Assembly: GCA_049889395.1 (NCBI GenBank)
Contig: JBMHDM010000038.1
Span: 1 to 39,566 of the forward strand
Length of the DNA stretch: 39,566 nucleotides
Reading direction: 5' to 3'
From: UBA3537 sp049889395
GTDB lineage: Bacteria > Bacteroidota > Bacteroidia > Flavobacteriales > Flavobacteriaceae
How positions within the stretch are numbered: the stretch's first letter is position 1; each line of letters starts with the position of its first letter. Under the pieces are notes generated by a model. The model ran no database searches. It was not told the DNA's origin and saw nothing but the letters and a program-made list of their open reading frames with translations. Positions 16,871-26,026 of the stretch are shown piece after piece. The translations under genes were made by a program, and so were the position numbers.

Positions 16871-16909
16871 AATATTTTTTAATATGAGTTTTCATTTGTA
16901 AATTTAACT

Positions 16910-17884
16910 ATGAGTTCAGGTCTGATAAAAGAGAAAAAAACAACTCACATCAATAGTAACCCACCAATAGATGTGGTCATTTTGTGGGTGGACGGTAGCG
17001 ACACAAATCATCAAAATAAAATGCGTCCTTTTTTGTCTGACAAAGAAAAGATGTCTGAAAAAAAATTCAGAACACGTTTCGATCAAGTCAACGAAATTCA
17101 ATACACTATCGAATCCATTCTAAAATATGCCACTTACATCAGACGGATTTTTATAGTAACGGATAATCAATCACCTGAATTTATAAAAAACAACCCCAAT
17201 AGGTATCCTAAGGTATCCATTATTGATCACAAAGTCATTTTTGAGGGACATCATGATGTTTTACCAACATTTAATTGTAGATCCATCGAAACATGTATTT
17301 ACAGAATACCCGATTTATCTGAACATTTTATTTACTTTAATGATGACTTTTGTTTAATTAATCCAACCACCATCAGTGATTTTTTCGTTGATGGCAAGCC
17401 CGTTTTAAGGGGTAGCTGGCAGTCATTCGATGAAGATAGATTCATCAAATCGTTAAAACCTAAACGTTATGGCCACAAGCATGCTCAACAATTAGCAGCA
17501 AAATTAGTAGGATTAAAGCGATACTACAATTTTAAACATACCCCACATCCAATGCGAAAATCCACTTTTGAACTATTCTTTAGTAAAAATAATAACGTCT
17601 TCAGAAACAATATAAAGCATCGTTTTCGGAGTATTAACCAATTTACTCCACAGGGTTTAGCCAATCATCTTGAAATTAAAAATAAATCATGTATTCTGAA
17701 AAAAAAGCGCAGTTTACTTTACTTCAGATCTTACAAAAAACCACTTTTGTGGTACACCATAAAACTAAATTTATTTTCGAAGCGTAAACTTTTTTTTGCA
17801 AGTCAAAGTTTAGATTTATGCCCTACAAAGAAACGTCAATATATACTGGATTGGCTTCAAAATAGAATTCATCAATCCATGTAA
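16910..17884 (+). CDS. Stealth-family sugar-phosphate transferase
   Basis: 324 residues with Stealth conserved regions: CR1 IDVVILWVDGSD (20-31), CR2 starting near residue 55 and containing VLPTFNCRSIE...IPDLSEHFIYFNDDF, and a CR3-like HTPHPMRKSTFE. Stealth proteins transfer hexose-1-phosphate (or GlcNAc-1-phosphate) to make phosphodiester-linked polysaccharides, as in meningococcal capsules and in eukaryotic GlcNAc-1-phosphotransferase. The catalytic Asp/Asn residues of these regions are present. Starts at ATG 39 nt after the ATP-grasp gene, in the same operon. CR4 is not evident, so the C terminus is divergent. Confidence 0.88.
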   Translation: MSSGLIKEKKTTHINSNPPIDVVILWVDGSDTNHQNKMRPFLSDKEKMSEKKFRTRFDQVNEIQYTIESILKYATYIRRIFIVTDNQSPEFIKNNPNRYPKVSIIDHKVIFEGHHDVLPTFNCRSIETCIYRIPDLSEHFIYFNDDFCLINPTTISDFFVDGKPVLRGSWQSFDEDRFIKSLKPKRYGHKHAQQLAAKLVGLKRYYNFKHTPHPMRKSTFELFFSKNNNVFRNNIKHRFRSINQFTPQGLANHLEIKNKSCILKKKRSLLYFRSYKKPLLWYTIKLNLFSKRKLFFASQSLDLCPTKKRQYILDWLQNRIHQSM

Positions 17885-17899
17885 AACTAATCCATTTAA

Positions 17900-18988
17900 A
17901 TGCCTTACAAATTCCTCATATACATATCATACAGTTACGCCCTTCCAATTGGGAACCCTTTGGAAATTGAAATTATCAAAAGGGGCTGGAAAGTAAAATG
18001 GTTCTCAGATTTGGAGGAAGGCGCTCAAGCACTAAATCAAAAGGATAATGTATTAAAAACTATTAAAGATGTTGCTCATTATGAACCTCATGTGATATTG
18101 GCGGCAACTGACACAATCCCTGATTTTATTAATGCCCTCAAAGTTCAAATATTTCACGGATTTTTAACCTACAAAAGACCCGTAAACAATACAGAGGCAC
18201 ATTTTAAAATTCGAGGATTTTTTGATTTATATTGTACTCAAGGGCCTAGTACAACCTCAACATTTCAAGCGCTTTCCAAAAAGCTAAAGCATTTTGAGGT
18301 CATTGAAACAGGATGGAGTAAAGTTGATCCTTTATTCCCAATTCAACGCCGTCAAAAGAATGATATACCCACAGTAATGATCGCCTCAACATTTACAAAG
18401 CGTTTGAGTTTGGCGTATAACAATAGCGTACTCGAAAAAATAAAATATTTATCCAACAGCGGGATTTTTAAATTCATTGTAGTATTACATCCAAAAATTC
18501 CACAAAATATCCGTCAGCTCTGGAAAGCTCTGGAAAATAATAATTTAATTTTTGAAGATACAACAGATTTAATCCCATTATTCGTTAAGACTGATGTTAT
18601 GTTTGCTGACACAACATCAGCAATTCAAGAATACTTATTACAAAAAAAACCCGTTATAACGTTCAAACATAATGTCGATCGTCCATATATCATTGATATT
18701 GATGACGTAGAGCATATTGAGCGGGCCCTATTAGAGGCATTGAAATACCCCCCTGAATTATTACAAAAAATCGAGGAGTTCATAACAAATCTTCACCCCT
18801 ATCAAGATGGAAAGTCGAGCTCTAGAGTCATTGATGCCTGCGTAAAGATGCTCAATCAAGATAATTCATTTTTAAAAGCTAAGCCTTGGAATTTGGTTCG
18901 TAAGTACAAAATAAGAAAAAGACTAGGAAGCTTTACTCTCAAAACATACAACAAACCATACACACTAAACATTAACCAAAAAAAATAA
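17900..18988 (+). CDS. CDP-glycerol glycerophosphotransferase-like protein
   Basis: 362 residues resembling the C-terminal catalytic domain of the TagB/TagF (CDP-glycerol:polyglycerophosphate transferase) GT-B family: IFHGFLTYKR with the HG pair at 86-87, VLHPKIP near 197, TTDLIPLFVKTDVMFADTTSAIQEYLL near 225-248, and the closing CVKML helix. The family adds polyol phosphate or other nucleotide-linked phosphate groups in teichoic acids; in Gram-negatives it decorates capsule or LPS. Whether glycerol phosphate is the substrate is unknown. Starts at ATG 15 nt after the Stealth gene; the following glycosyltransferase starts 2 nt after its stop. Confidence 0.8.
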   Translation: MPYKFLIYISYSYALPIGNPLEIEIIKRGWKVKWFSDLEEGAQALNQKDNVLKTIKDVAHYEPHVILAATDTIPDFINALKVQIFHGFLTYKRPVNNTEAHFKIRGFFDLYCTQGPSTTSTFQALSKKLKHFEVIETGWSKVDPLFPIQRRQKNDIPTVMIASTFTKRLSLAYNNSVLEKIKYLSNSGIFKFIVVLHPKIPQNIRQLWKALENNNLIFEDTTDLIPLFVKTDVMFADTTSAIQEYLLQKKPVITFKHNVDRPYIIDIDDVEHIERALLEALKYPPELLQKIEEFITNLHPYQDGKSSSRVIDACVKMLNQDNSFLKAKPWNLVRKYKIRKRLGSFTLKTYNKPYTLNINQKK

Positions 18989-18990
18989 CT

Positions 18991-19755
18991 TTGTCAGTAA
19001 AATTATCAGCGGTAATCATAACATTCAATGAACAAGAACATTTAGATAAGTGCCTATCTTCGCTGAGAAATATTGCAGATGAAATTGTTGTTGTTGATTC
19101 TTTTTCAACTGATAAAACAAAAGTAATTTGTGAGGCTCACGGTGTACGTTTCATTGAGCAAAAATTTTTGGGCTACATTGAACAGAAGAATTTTGCCATG
19201 CAGCAAGCCAATCACGATTACATTCTTTCTCTAGACGGAGATGAAGCCCTATCCGACCAACTTGAACAATCTATTTTGAAGCTTAAAAACAATTGGATTT
19301 TAGACGGATATTACTTTAATCGCTTGAATAATTACTGCGGCCAGTGGATTAAATACTCCGATTGGTATCCAGACAGAAAACTACGCCTTTTCAAAAAAGA
19401 TAGTGGAAAATGGGGTGGTATTAATCCGCACGATAATTTTAAATTATTCAAAGGCCGAAAAAGTGGTCGATTAAAAGGGAATTTACTACACTGGATTTAC
19501 AGAGATCACAAAGAACATATCGAAAAAATTGAACGCTTTTCATCTATTGCGGCTCAAGCTTATTATGACCAAGGGATAAAATCGTCTTTGTTAAAAATCA
19601 TTTGGCGACCCAGCTGGGCTTTTTTTAAAGCCTATTTTTTAAGACTTGGCTTTTTAGACGGATACAATGGATGGTTAATATGTAAAGAAACCTACAATGT
19701 GACTTTTAAGAAATACACTAAACTCAAATTAATCTGGGACAACGAAAAAAAATAA
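18991..19755 (+). CDS. Family 2 glycosyltransferase (WaaE/KdtX-like)
   Basis: 254 residues, GT-A fold. LSAVIITFNEQEHLDKCLSS at the N terminus, IADEIVVVDSFSTDKT, FAMQQANHDYILSLDGDE (DxD-like metal site), and later DWYPDRKLRLFKKDSGKWGG, the pattern of beta-1,4-glucosyltransferases that extend the LPS inner core. Cytoplasmic face of the inner membrane. TTG start 2 nt after the previous stop, so it is co-translated. Last gene of the cluster; the LPS-kinase-like gene converges on it 11 bp away. The acceptor is inferred from the family only. Confidence 0.88.
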   Translation: MSVKLSAVIITFNEQEHLDKCLSSLRNIADEIVVVDSFSTDKTKVICEAHGVRFIEQKFLGYIEQKNFAMQQANHDYILSLDGDEALSDQLEQSILKLKNNWILDGYYFNRLNNYCGQWIKYSDWYPDRKLRLFKKDSGKWGGINPHDNFKLFKGRKSGRLKGNLLHWIYRDHKEHIEKIERFSSIAAQAYYDQGIKSSLLKIIWRPSWAFFKAYFLRLGFLDGYNGWLICKETYNVTFKKYTKLKLIWDNEKK

Positions 19756-19766
19756 AAACTAGAAAT

Positions 19767-20525
19767 TTATTTTTTCCAAAATTTAATCTTTCTTTTCAAA
19801 CGTTTTTTTCTGTGAAACTGCTCTTGAAATTTCATTGTATAGTGCCACATTTTTTCAAAAATCATGCCCTGATCTTCGCCAACACAGAGCGAATATTCTT
19901 GACTAAGAATAGAAATTACAGCTTTATCAGTAGTAAGACGACTGAAATTTTGTATTCTTTCGTCTAGGCTCAATGATCTGAATTCCATTCTATTCAAATC
20001 AACAAGATAAAATTTATAGGCGTCCCCTATTCTCTTTATCAATGTATTTCCGGGGGAGTGATCCAAGAAATATATTCCTTTTTCATGTAGCTCAAAAGTG
20101 AATCTTGCAAAAGCCTTCAATATAGAAACTCTGTTTTTGAGATTGGAGTCATTGGAAAGCTCCCGGAAGGTAAAATCACAATCTAAGTGTTCACTGATAA
20201 AATAACTTTCTTTGAATAAAAAAAATGAGGCGTTTTGAATATAAGCAATGGGCAAAGGTGTATTAATTCCGAGATCTAATAACCTATTAGCATACTCAAA
20301 AGATCGCTCTGCTTTACTTTTTCTAAAGGTGTCATAAACAAATTGGTTTAATAAATTGGGGACTTTAAAAGATTTGATATTAATTTTAAAGCCATCGTGC
20401 TCAAAAACCTTAATACTATTTCTTTTTTGATTTCCAAGTTCCAGTCCTTGACTTGAAAAGTTCTTAATACAAAACAAGACACTGTTGCGGAGATGTTCAT
20501 AAGAATTGTCAAACACAATTTTCAT
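19767..20525 (-). CDS. Kdo/LPS kinase-like protein
   Basis: 252 residues of the KdkA/WaaP (InaA) kinase family, which phosphorylates Kdo or heptose in the LPS core. The kinase core is recognisable: IKSFKVPNLLNQFVYDTFRKSKAERSFEYA, HEKGIYFLDHSPGNTLI (catalytic loop; Asp155 and Asn160), and YLVDLNRM (metal-binding Asp176). Length matches the family. Its place against the glycosyltransferase cluster, on the opposite strand, suggests LPS core decoration. It has its own start; an imperfect -7-like box TAATATTG lies just before the ATG. Confidence 0.85.
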   Translation of the reverse strand: MKIVFDNSYEHLRNSVLFCIKNFSSQGLELGNQKRNSIKVFEHDGFKINIKSFKVPNLLNQFVYDTFRKSKAERSFEYANRLLDLGINTPLPIAYIQNASFFLFKESYFISEHLDCDFTFRELSNDSNLKNRVSILKAFARFTFELHEKGIYFLDHSPGNTLIKRIGDAYKFYLVDLNRMEFRSLSLDERIQNFSRLTTDKAVISILSQEYSLCVGEDQGMIFEKMWHYTMKFQEQFHRKKRLKRKIKFWKK

Positions 20526-20629
20526 GACGCAATATTACAATATTTTTTAAGATTTAGTTAATGATTTTGAGTAGTAGTTGGTTGATTTTTAGTTAAATTG
20601 CAATTCTTTAATTTTACCCATAAATATCT

Positions 20630-21202
20630 ATGGAAAGCGGACATAATATAGTGCTTAACAATGCTATTAAAACTCTAAAAGAAGGTGGCCTCATTCTTTA
20701 TCCTACCGACACCGTTTGGGGTATTGGATGTGATGCGACAAACTATGAGGCGGTCAACAAGATCTTTAAACTCAAACAGCGTGAAGATTCCAAAACAATG
20801 ATCTGTTTAGTTCATAACTTTGATATGCTTCACCAACACATAGAAGATGTTCCTGAACTAGCTAGAGATATTTTAAGATACTCTGAAAAACCAACAACTA
20901 TCATATACGACAGGCCCAAACGCGTGGCTGAAAATCTGATTGCTTCAGATAACACCTTGGCTATTCGAATTGTTAAACACGATTTTTGTGAGCGTTTAAT
21001 TAAGCGGTTCAAAAAGCCAATTGTCTCGACTTCAGCAAACCTATCTGGAAATCCAACGCCCAAAACTTTTCATGAAATTGAAATCGATATTTTAAAAGGT
21101 GTGGACTATGTTGTAAATTTGGAGCAAAATCGTTCGGAAGCTACCCCCTCTTCCATCATAAAATTGAGCCACAATGGAGAGGTCAAAATCATCCGACAAT
21201 AG
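20630..21202 (+). CDS. L-threonylcarbamoyladenylate synthase (Sua5/YciO/YrdC family)
   Basis: 190 residues of the YrdC/Sua5 fold; makes threonylcarbamoyl-AMP for the t6A37 tRNA modification. Typical motifs: LKEGGLILYPTDTVWGIGCDA, FKLKQREDSKTMICLV, TIIYDR, SDNTLAIRIV, KPIVSTSANLSGNPTPKTF, and ATPSSIIKL. Length fits the short YrdC/TsaC form without the Sua5 C-terminal domain. Followed 21 nt later by cca, so both act in tRNA maturation and probably share an operon. The cellular role (t6A versus a YciO-like paralogue) is not proved by sequence. Confidence 0.9.
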   Translation: MESGHNIVLNNAIKTLKEGGLILYPTDTVWGIGCDATNYEAVNKIFKLKQREDSKTMICLVHNFDMLHQHIEDVPELARDILRYSEKPTTIIYDRPKRVAENLIASDNTLAIRIVKHDFCERLIKRFKKPIVSTSANLSGNPTPKTFHEIEIDILKGVDYVVNLEQNRSEATPSSIIKLSHNGEVKIIRQ

Positions 21203-21223
21203 CATTTAATATAAGAACTATTC

Positions 21224-22639
21224 ATGAATTTAAAATCGGCATTGACTGATCCTATCTTTAAAACCATAGCAACTTGTGCGAAAGAAATTGGCGTGGAATG
21301 TTATGTGGTAGGAGGGTTTGTTCGAGATTCTATATTAGAACGAAACTCTGGGCAAGACATTGATGTCGTAGCCATTGGAAGTGGTATAGAATTGGCTAAA
21401 AAAGTGGCCCAATCGCTTTCTAAAAATCCAAAAATCAGCATTTTTAAAACTTATGGAACAGCTATGTTCCGTTACAACCAAATTGAATTGGAATTTGTAG
21501 GCGCTAGACGAGAATCCTATGCCAAAGAAAGTCGCAACCCTGAAGTCACCGAAGGCACATTGGAGGATGATCAGAAGCGTAGAGATTTTACGGTAAACGC
21601 TCTTGCTATTAGTTTAAATTATTCCAGTTATGGCGATCTTTTAGATCCGTTTAATGGTTTGGAGGATTTGCGCAATAGACGCCTTAAAACACCACTAGAC
21701 CCCAATGTAACCTTCAGCGATGACCCCCTGCGAATGTTAAGAGCCATTCGCTTTGCCACACAACTGAATTTTCAAATTGAAACACAATCTTTTGAGTCCA
21801 TAAAAAAGAATCACAAGCGCATCGATATCATCTCAAAAGAAAGAATTGTGGTGGAATTAAACAAAATTTTAGAATCCTCAAAACCATCAATTGGCTTAAA
21901 ACTTCTCGAACAATCTGGGCTTCTGAAACAAATTTTACCAGAACTGACAGCACTAAAAGGAATTGACGAAGTTGACGGTCAAAGACATAAAGATAATTTC
22001 TATCATACTTTGGAAGTAGTGGACAACATTTCAGAACACACCAACAACCTTTGGTTGCGCTGGACTGCACTGTTACACGACATCGGAAAAGCCCCCACAA
22101 AAAAGTTTAGTCAAAAAGTAGGATGGACCTTTCATGGTCATGAACTGAAGGGATCCAAAATGGTTTATCACCTATTTAAACGACTAAAAATGCCATTAAA
22201 TGAAAAAATGAAGTATGTTCAAAAACTGGTATTTATGAGTTCTAGACCGATAGCCATAAGTGGTAAGGATATCACTGATGCAGCTGTAAGGCGGTTAGTA
22301 TTCGATGCTGGTGATTACATTGAAGATTTAATGACACTATGCGAGGCAGATATTACGACTAAAAACGCAAAAAAATTCAAAAAGTACCATCATAACTTTA
22401 AAATTGTTCGACAAAAAATGGTGGAGGTCGAAGAACGAGATCGTATTAGAAATTTTCAACCACCAGTTTCTGGAGAGGATATTATGAAAATCTTCCAGTT
22501 AAAACCTTGTATAGAAATTGGTATTATAAAAGAGTACATCAAAGAAGCCATTTTAGAGGGAGTCATCCCCAACGAAAAAAATGCAGCTTACGAACTTATG
22601 CTCGAAAAAGGCAAACAACTTGGACTCACTGCGGTATGA
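21224..22639 (+). CDS. cca: CCA tRNA nucleotidyltransferase with HD domain
   Basis: 471 residues. The class II nucleotidyltransferase head carries GGFVRD (30-35), QDIDVVA with the DxD pair (45-47), RRDFTVNALAI and DDPLRMLRAIRFA. The C-terminal half has an HD phosphohydrolase domain: HTLEVVDNI and LLHDIGKA (the HD pair). It adds or repairs the CCA end of tRNAs. It does not have a separate A-adding/CC-adding partner visible here. The tmRNA gene in this window already encodes its CCA. Its stop overlaps the ctaA start (ATGA, 22636-22639). Confidence 0.95.
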   Translation: MNLKSALTDPIFKTIATCAKEIGVECYVVGGFVRDSILERNSGQDIDVVAIGSGIELAKKVAQSLSKNPKISIFKTYGTAMFRYNQIELEFVGARRESYAKESRNPEVTEGTLEDDQKRRDFTVNALAISLNYSSYGDLLDPFNGLEDLRNRRLKTPLDPNVTFSDDPLRMLRAIRFATQLNFQIETQSFESIKKNHKRIDIISKERIVVELNKILESSKPSIGLKLLEQSGLLKQILPELTALKGIDEVDGQRHKDNFYHTLEVVDNISEHTNNLWLRWTALLHDIGKAPTKKFSQKVGWTFHGHELKGSKMVYHLFKRLKMPLNEKMKYVQKLVFMSSRPIAISGKDITDAAVRRLVFDAGDYIEDLMTLCEADITTKNAKKFKKYHHNFKIVRQKMVEVEERDRIRNFQPPVSGEDIMKIFQLKPCIEIGIIKEYIKEAILEGVIPNEKNAAYELMLEKGKQLGLTAV

Positions 22640-23679
22640 AAAAGCAACAATTTAGAACATTAGCTAAAAGTGCCTTATTTCTCATTTATTTGGTCATAAT
22701 CGCTGGTGCAGTGGTTCGAATGACAGGCTCTGGAATGGGATGTCCAGATTGGCCCAAATGCTTTGGATATTTCATCCCGCCTACTCACGAATCAGAATTA
22801 CTGTTCAAACCCAATCATGACTACAAAAAAGGTGTGATGATACTCAATAATAGCGAAGAATTTTTAGTCGCTAAAAGAGATTTTAAAAGCTCAAATATTC
22901 TCGATAAAAAAAATTGGAGCGTTTACAGCACACACAATTATGTGGTTTACAATCCACTACATACTTGGATTGAGTACATTAATCGTCTCATTGGAGCATT
23001 ATCAGGTATTCCTATTTTAATACTTGGCATATGGTCATTATGGTTTTTCAGAACTAACAAGCGAATTACAATTATTGCACTGCTAACAGTATTTGGAATG
23101 GGATTCCAAGCTTGGTTAGGAAAAACCGTTGTCGATTCTAACCTGGCACCCTACAAAATCACAATTCATATGGTCATGGCTTTGCTCATTGTAGCATTTA
23201 TTCTGTATTTAATATTCGCCTCCAAATCAACTTTTAAAATTCAAATTTTCAATTCTACCTTCCACAAGGTCTTGACTGCAGCATTGATATTATCCTTAAT
23301 TCAAATTGTTTTGGGTACACAAGTACGGCAATTTGTTGATGAACAAACTAAACTAATTGGCTACGACAAAACACTATGGTTAGCCGCTCCAGAGCTAAAC
23401 TTTTACATCCACCGATCCACTTCTATTCTCGTGCTATTACTAAATGGTTACTTGTGGTTTAGCAATAAAAAACATCAATTAGGATTTAAAAAAATTAATC
23501 TCGTTATGATGTGTATAGGTTTGGAAATATGGACTGGAATTTTAATGTATTATTTTGATTTTCCATTTCTAAGTCAACCGCTACATTTGGTTATTGCTTC
23601 GATTTTGTTTGGCATACAAATGTATATTTATTTAGAACTTTATCATCGTAAGCAACAACAACAACACGCACATACTTAA
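22636..23679 (+). CDS. ctaA: Heme A synthase (COX15/CtaA family)
   Basis: Oxidises heme O to heme A for the aa3/caa3 cytochrome oxidase in the inner membrane. 347 residues, about eight membrane helices, with GAVVRMTGSGMGCPDWPKCFG (the conserved Cys/Trp segment), an extended periplasmic loop, and EYINRLIGALSG, whose neighbourhood supplies heme ligand residues. The frame extends upstream into cca in another frame, but ATG 22636 starts exactly at the family N terminus and overlaps the cca stop by 4 nt, so that start is chosen. Cytochrome oxidase genes are not in the window. Confidence 0.93.
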   Translation: MKKQQFRTLAKSALFLIYLVIIAGAVVRMTGSGMGCPDWPKCFGYFIPPTHESELLFKPNHDYKKGVMILNNSEEFLVAKRDFKSSNILDKKNWSVYSTHNYVVYNPLHTWIEYINRLIGALSGIPILILGIWSLWFFRTNKRITIIALLTVFGMGFQAWLGKTVVDSNLAPYKITIHMVMALLIVAFILYLIFASKSTFKIQIFNSTFHKVLTAALILSLIQIVLGTQVRQFVDEQTKLIGYDKTLWLAAPELNFYIHRSTSILVLLLNGYLWFSNKKHQLGFKKINLVMMCIGLEIWTGILMYYFDFPFLSQPLHLVIASILFGIQMYIYLELYHRKQQQQHAHT

Positions 23680-23688
23680 AAAAATAAT

Positions 23689-24189
23689 ATGATTTACAGG
23701 TTCAGAGTCATTTTAAATCACGACAATAAAGAAGATATTTTTAGAGATATCGAAATTCGAAAAACGGATACTTTTGAAGATTTACATAACACCATAACGC
23801 AGTCCTTTGGGTTTGATGGCAATGAAATGGCCTCGTTTTATGTTTCAAATGATTCATGGGAACAAGGTCAGGAAATTGCCCTTTTTGATGTAGGTCAGGA
23901 TAGTAAAATGATGAACGAAACTATTTTAGAAGATATTGTAAATGAAGACCATACAAAACTAATTTACATTTATGATTTTTTAAATATGTGGACCTTTTTG
24001 GTTGAACTGGGTGAAATCGTAGCAGAAGCGCAAGGAACGGATTATCCGAACTTATTATTTGTTTGCGGTCAAGTACCCGCTGAGGCACCAGAAACACAAT
24101 TTGAGGCCGAGGATAATTTTAACGACAATAATGATCCCTATCGATTGGATGATTATGATGAATTAAATTTTGACGAACACTGGAATTAA
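23689..24189 (+). CDS. pRiA4b ORF-3-like family protein
   Basis: 166 residues of the plasmid pRiA4b ORF-3-like / IS1096 TnpR-like family, a small beta-alpha domain found widely in flavobacteria: MIYRFRVILNHDNKEDIFRDIEI, then FEDLHNTITQSFGFDGNEMASFYVS, and YIYDFLNMWTFLVEL. The C-terminal 40 residues are strongly acidic and low-complexity (ending DDYDELNFDEHWN). The function is unknown; the IS name is historical, and there is no transposon around it. It sits 9 nt after ctaA in one operon. Confidence 0.82.
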   Translation: MIYRFRVILNHDNKEDIFRDIEIRKTDTFEDLHNTITQSFGFDGNEMASFYVSNDSWEQGQEIALFDVGQDSKMMNETILEDIVNEDHTKLIYIYDFLNMWTFLVELGEIVAEAQGTDYPNLLFVCGQVPAEAPETQFEAEDNFNDNNDPYRLDDYDELNFDEHWN

Positions 24190-24239
24190 TTGTAACAAAT
24201 CTCATATTTCGTCGTTAAACTTATAAACACACTTGAAAT

Positions 24240-25133
24240 TTGAACAACGTACTTCAACTTAAAGGAATCACAAAAAAATTTGGTTACTTAACCGCGGTCA
24301 AGGACTTAAGTTTTGATATTGAAAAGGGAAATGTTTACGGAATTTTAGGACCCAACGGCAGTGGAAAGTCCACGACCCTTGGAATCATTCTTAATGTTGT
24401 AAATAAAACATCGGGAGAGTACAGCTGGTTTGATGGTAATACTGAAACACAAGACGCGCTGAAACGTGTGGGAGCCATAATCGAAAGGCCAAACTTTTAT
24501 CCTTACATGTCGGCATTTCAAAACTTGAAGTTAGTGTGCAAAATAAAAGGCGTTTCAATTGGTGCAATCGAAAAAGTATTGGAAACCGTTGGACTATTAG
24601 ATCGTAAAGACAGTGCCTTCAACACCTTTTCGTTGGGGATGAAGCAACGATTGGCTATAGCGTCTGCCCTGCTGAACGACCCAGAGGTCTTGATTTTGGA
24701 CGAACCCACAAACGGCCTAGATCCTCAAGGCATACATCAAATCAGAGAAATTATTAAAGCCATAGCAAAAAAGGGTACTACAATATTATTGGCCTCACAT
24801 TTATTGGATGAAGTTGAGAAAGTCTGTTCACATGTTGTGGTATTGAGAAAGGGAGTAAAACTCTATTCTGGTCGAGTCGATGAAATGATTTCAAGTCATG
24901 GATTTTTTGAAATTAAAACCAATAAACAAGATGAGTTGATTAATTTTATTAAACGTCATGCCAAAATCTCCACCCACAAGGTTAGAGAGGATCTTATAAC
25001 AGTGTTTTTAGGAGAGGCATTAGAATCTGAAATTTTCATAAAAGAACTATTTGAAAACAATATTATTCCGACCCATTTTGTTAAACGTAAGGAAAGTTTA
25101 GAAGAACAATTCCTTCAACTCACCGACCAATAA
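24240..25133 (+). CDS. ABC transporter ATP-binding protein
   Basis: 297 residues of the DrrA/CcmA-like ABC-2 class. Walker A GPNGSGKST (37-45), signature SLGMKQRLAIASAL, Walker B VLILDEPTNGLDP, H-loop ASHLLDEVEKV. A C-terminal extension after the nucleotide-binding domain (from about residue 215) is common in this class. The start is TTG. Paired with the permease: the two overlap by one base (TAATG). The substrate may be a lipid, antibiotic or protein (NatA/BcrA-like); not decidable here. Confidence 0.92.
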   Translation: MNNVLQLKGITKKFGYLTAVKDLSFDIEKGNVYGILGPNGSGKSTTLGIILNVVNKTSGEYSWFDGNTETQDALKRVGAIIERPNFYPYMSAFQNLKLVCKIKGVSIGAIEKVLETVGLLDRKDSAFNTFSLGMKQRLAIASALLNDPEVLILDEPTNGLDPQGIHQIREIIKAIAKKGTTILLASHLLDEVEKVCSHVVVLRKGVKLYSGRVDEMISSHGFFEIKTNKQDELINFIKRHAKISTHKVREDLITVFLGEALESEIFIKELFENNIIPTHFVKRKESLEEQFLQLTDQ

Positions 25134-25957
25134 TGATAAGACTTTTACAACTTGAGCTTCAGAAATTACTACTCAACCGTACTAGTAAAATTTTGATTTT
25201 TATATCCTTCATTTTACCACTTTGTGTAATTATATTGTCGTCCATTAAAATTAATTTCTTTGGATTTTTCACGCTTGAACTTGGAGAATTAGGCATATTT
25301 AATTTTCCAATTGTATGGCATATAACGACTTTTTTCTCTGCACTGTTCAAATTCTTTTTTGCCATAGTTGTCGTGTCTATGATTGGTAATGAATACAGCA
25401 ACAAAACACTAAAACAAAACCTGATTGATGGACTAAGTAAGAAGGAATTTATTTTATCAAAGTTTTATGCTATTTTGTTTTTCTCCTTAATTTCAACAGT
25501 TATAATTTTTATTATATCACTTGTTTTGGGATTAATATACTCCAGTTACAACGAGCTAAATATCATTGTTAGAGAAATGGAATTTCTGCCGGCATATTTT
25601 ATCAAACTAGTTGGATTTTTCTCCTTCTCATTATTCTTGGGTGTTTTAGCAAAACGATCGGCTTTTGCTCTCGCTTTTTTATTTGTAGACTTTATTATCG
25701 AATGGATTATTTTTGGATTAATTGCATGGAGATCCAGCATAGATTTAGCCACCAAAATTCAAAGTTTCTTTCCCCTAACTTCCATGTCAAACCTTATCAA
25801 ACAACCGTTTCAAAGAGTTGCCATGGCTAAATTTCCTGACAAGAATACTTTAGATTATGACTATGCTGTTCATTTAGATAACATGCTAATCGTATCCGTT
25901 TGGATATTCATATTTATTTTTTTCTCTTACAAACTTCTCAAAAGAAGAGATTTATAA
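25133..25957 (+). CDS. ABC-2 type transporter permease
   Basis: 274 residues with six hydrophobic segments: an early N-terminal helix, then ALFKFFFAIVVVSMIGNEYSNKTLKQN (a typical ABC-2 region between helices), and a last helix before KLLKRRDL. It is the membrane partner of the preceding ATPase. The ATG lies within the ATPase stop (TAATG). It is basic at the cytoplasmic ends. No substrate is evident. No terminator was found after it. Confidence 0.85.
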   Translation: MIRLLQLELQKLLLNRTSKILIFISFILPLCVIILSSIKINFFGFFTLELGELGIFNFPIVWHITTFFSALFKFFFAIVVVSMIGNEYSNKTLKQNLIDGLSKKEFILSKFYAILFFSLISTVIIFIISLVLGLIYSSYNELNIIVREMEFLPAYFIKLVGFFSFSLFLGVLAKRSAFALAFLFVDFIIEWIIFGLIAWRSSIDLATKIQSFFPLTSMSNLIKQPFQRVAMAKFPDKNTLDYDYAVHLDNMLIVSVWIFIFIFFSYKLLKRRDL

Positions 25958-26026
25958 CCCCCCTAGTTTATAACATAAATCACTGATAAACTTTTGTTAA
26001 TACTGAAATAAAATTTTAAATTTCCT

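Noticed and set aside
22507..22635. Upstream extension of ctaA inside cca
   Set aside because: It is a different-frame reading of cca coding sequence; ATG 22636 starts exactly at the heme A synthase N terminus.
23689..24189. pRiA4b ORF-3/IS1096 name read as sign of a mobile element
   Set aside because: No inverted repeats, transposase or target duplication are visible; the name is inherited from a database family.
25946..25975. TTTATAA direct repeats around CCCCCCTAG after the ABC permease
   Set aside because: Too short and without T-tract, stem or flanking genes that would make it an element or terminator.
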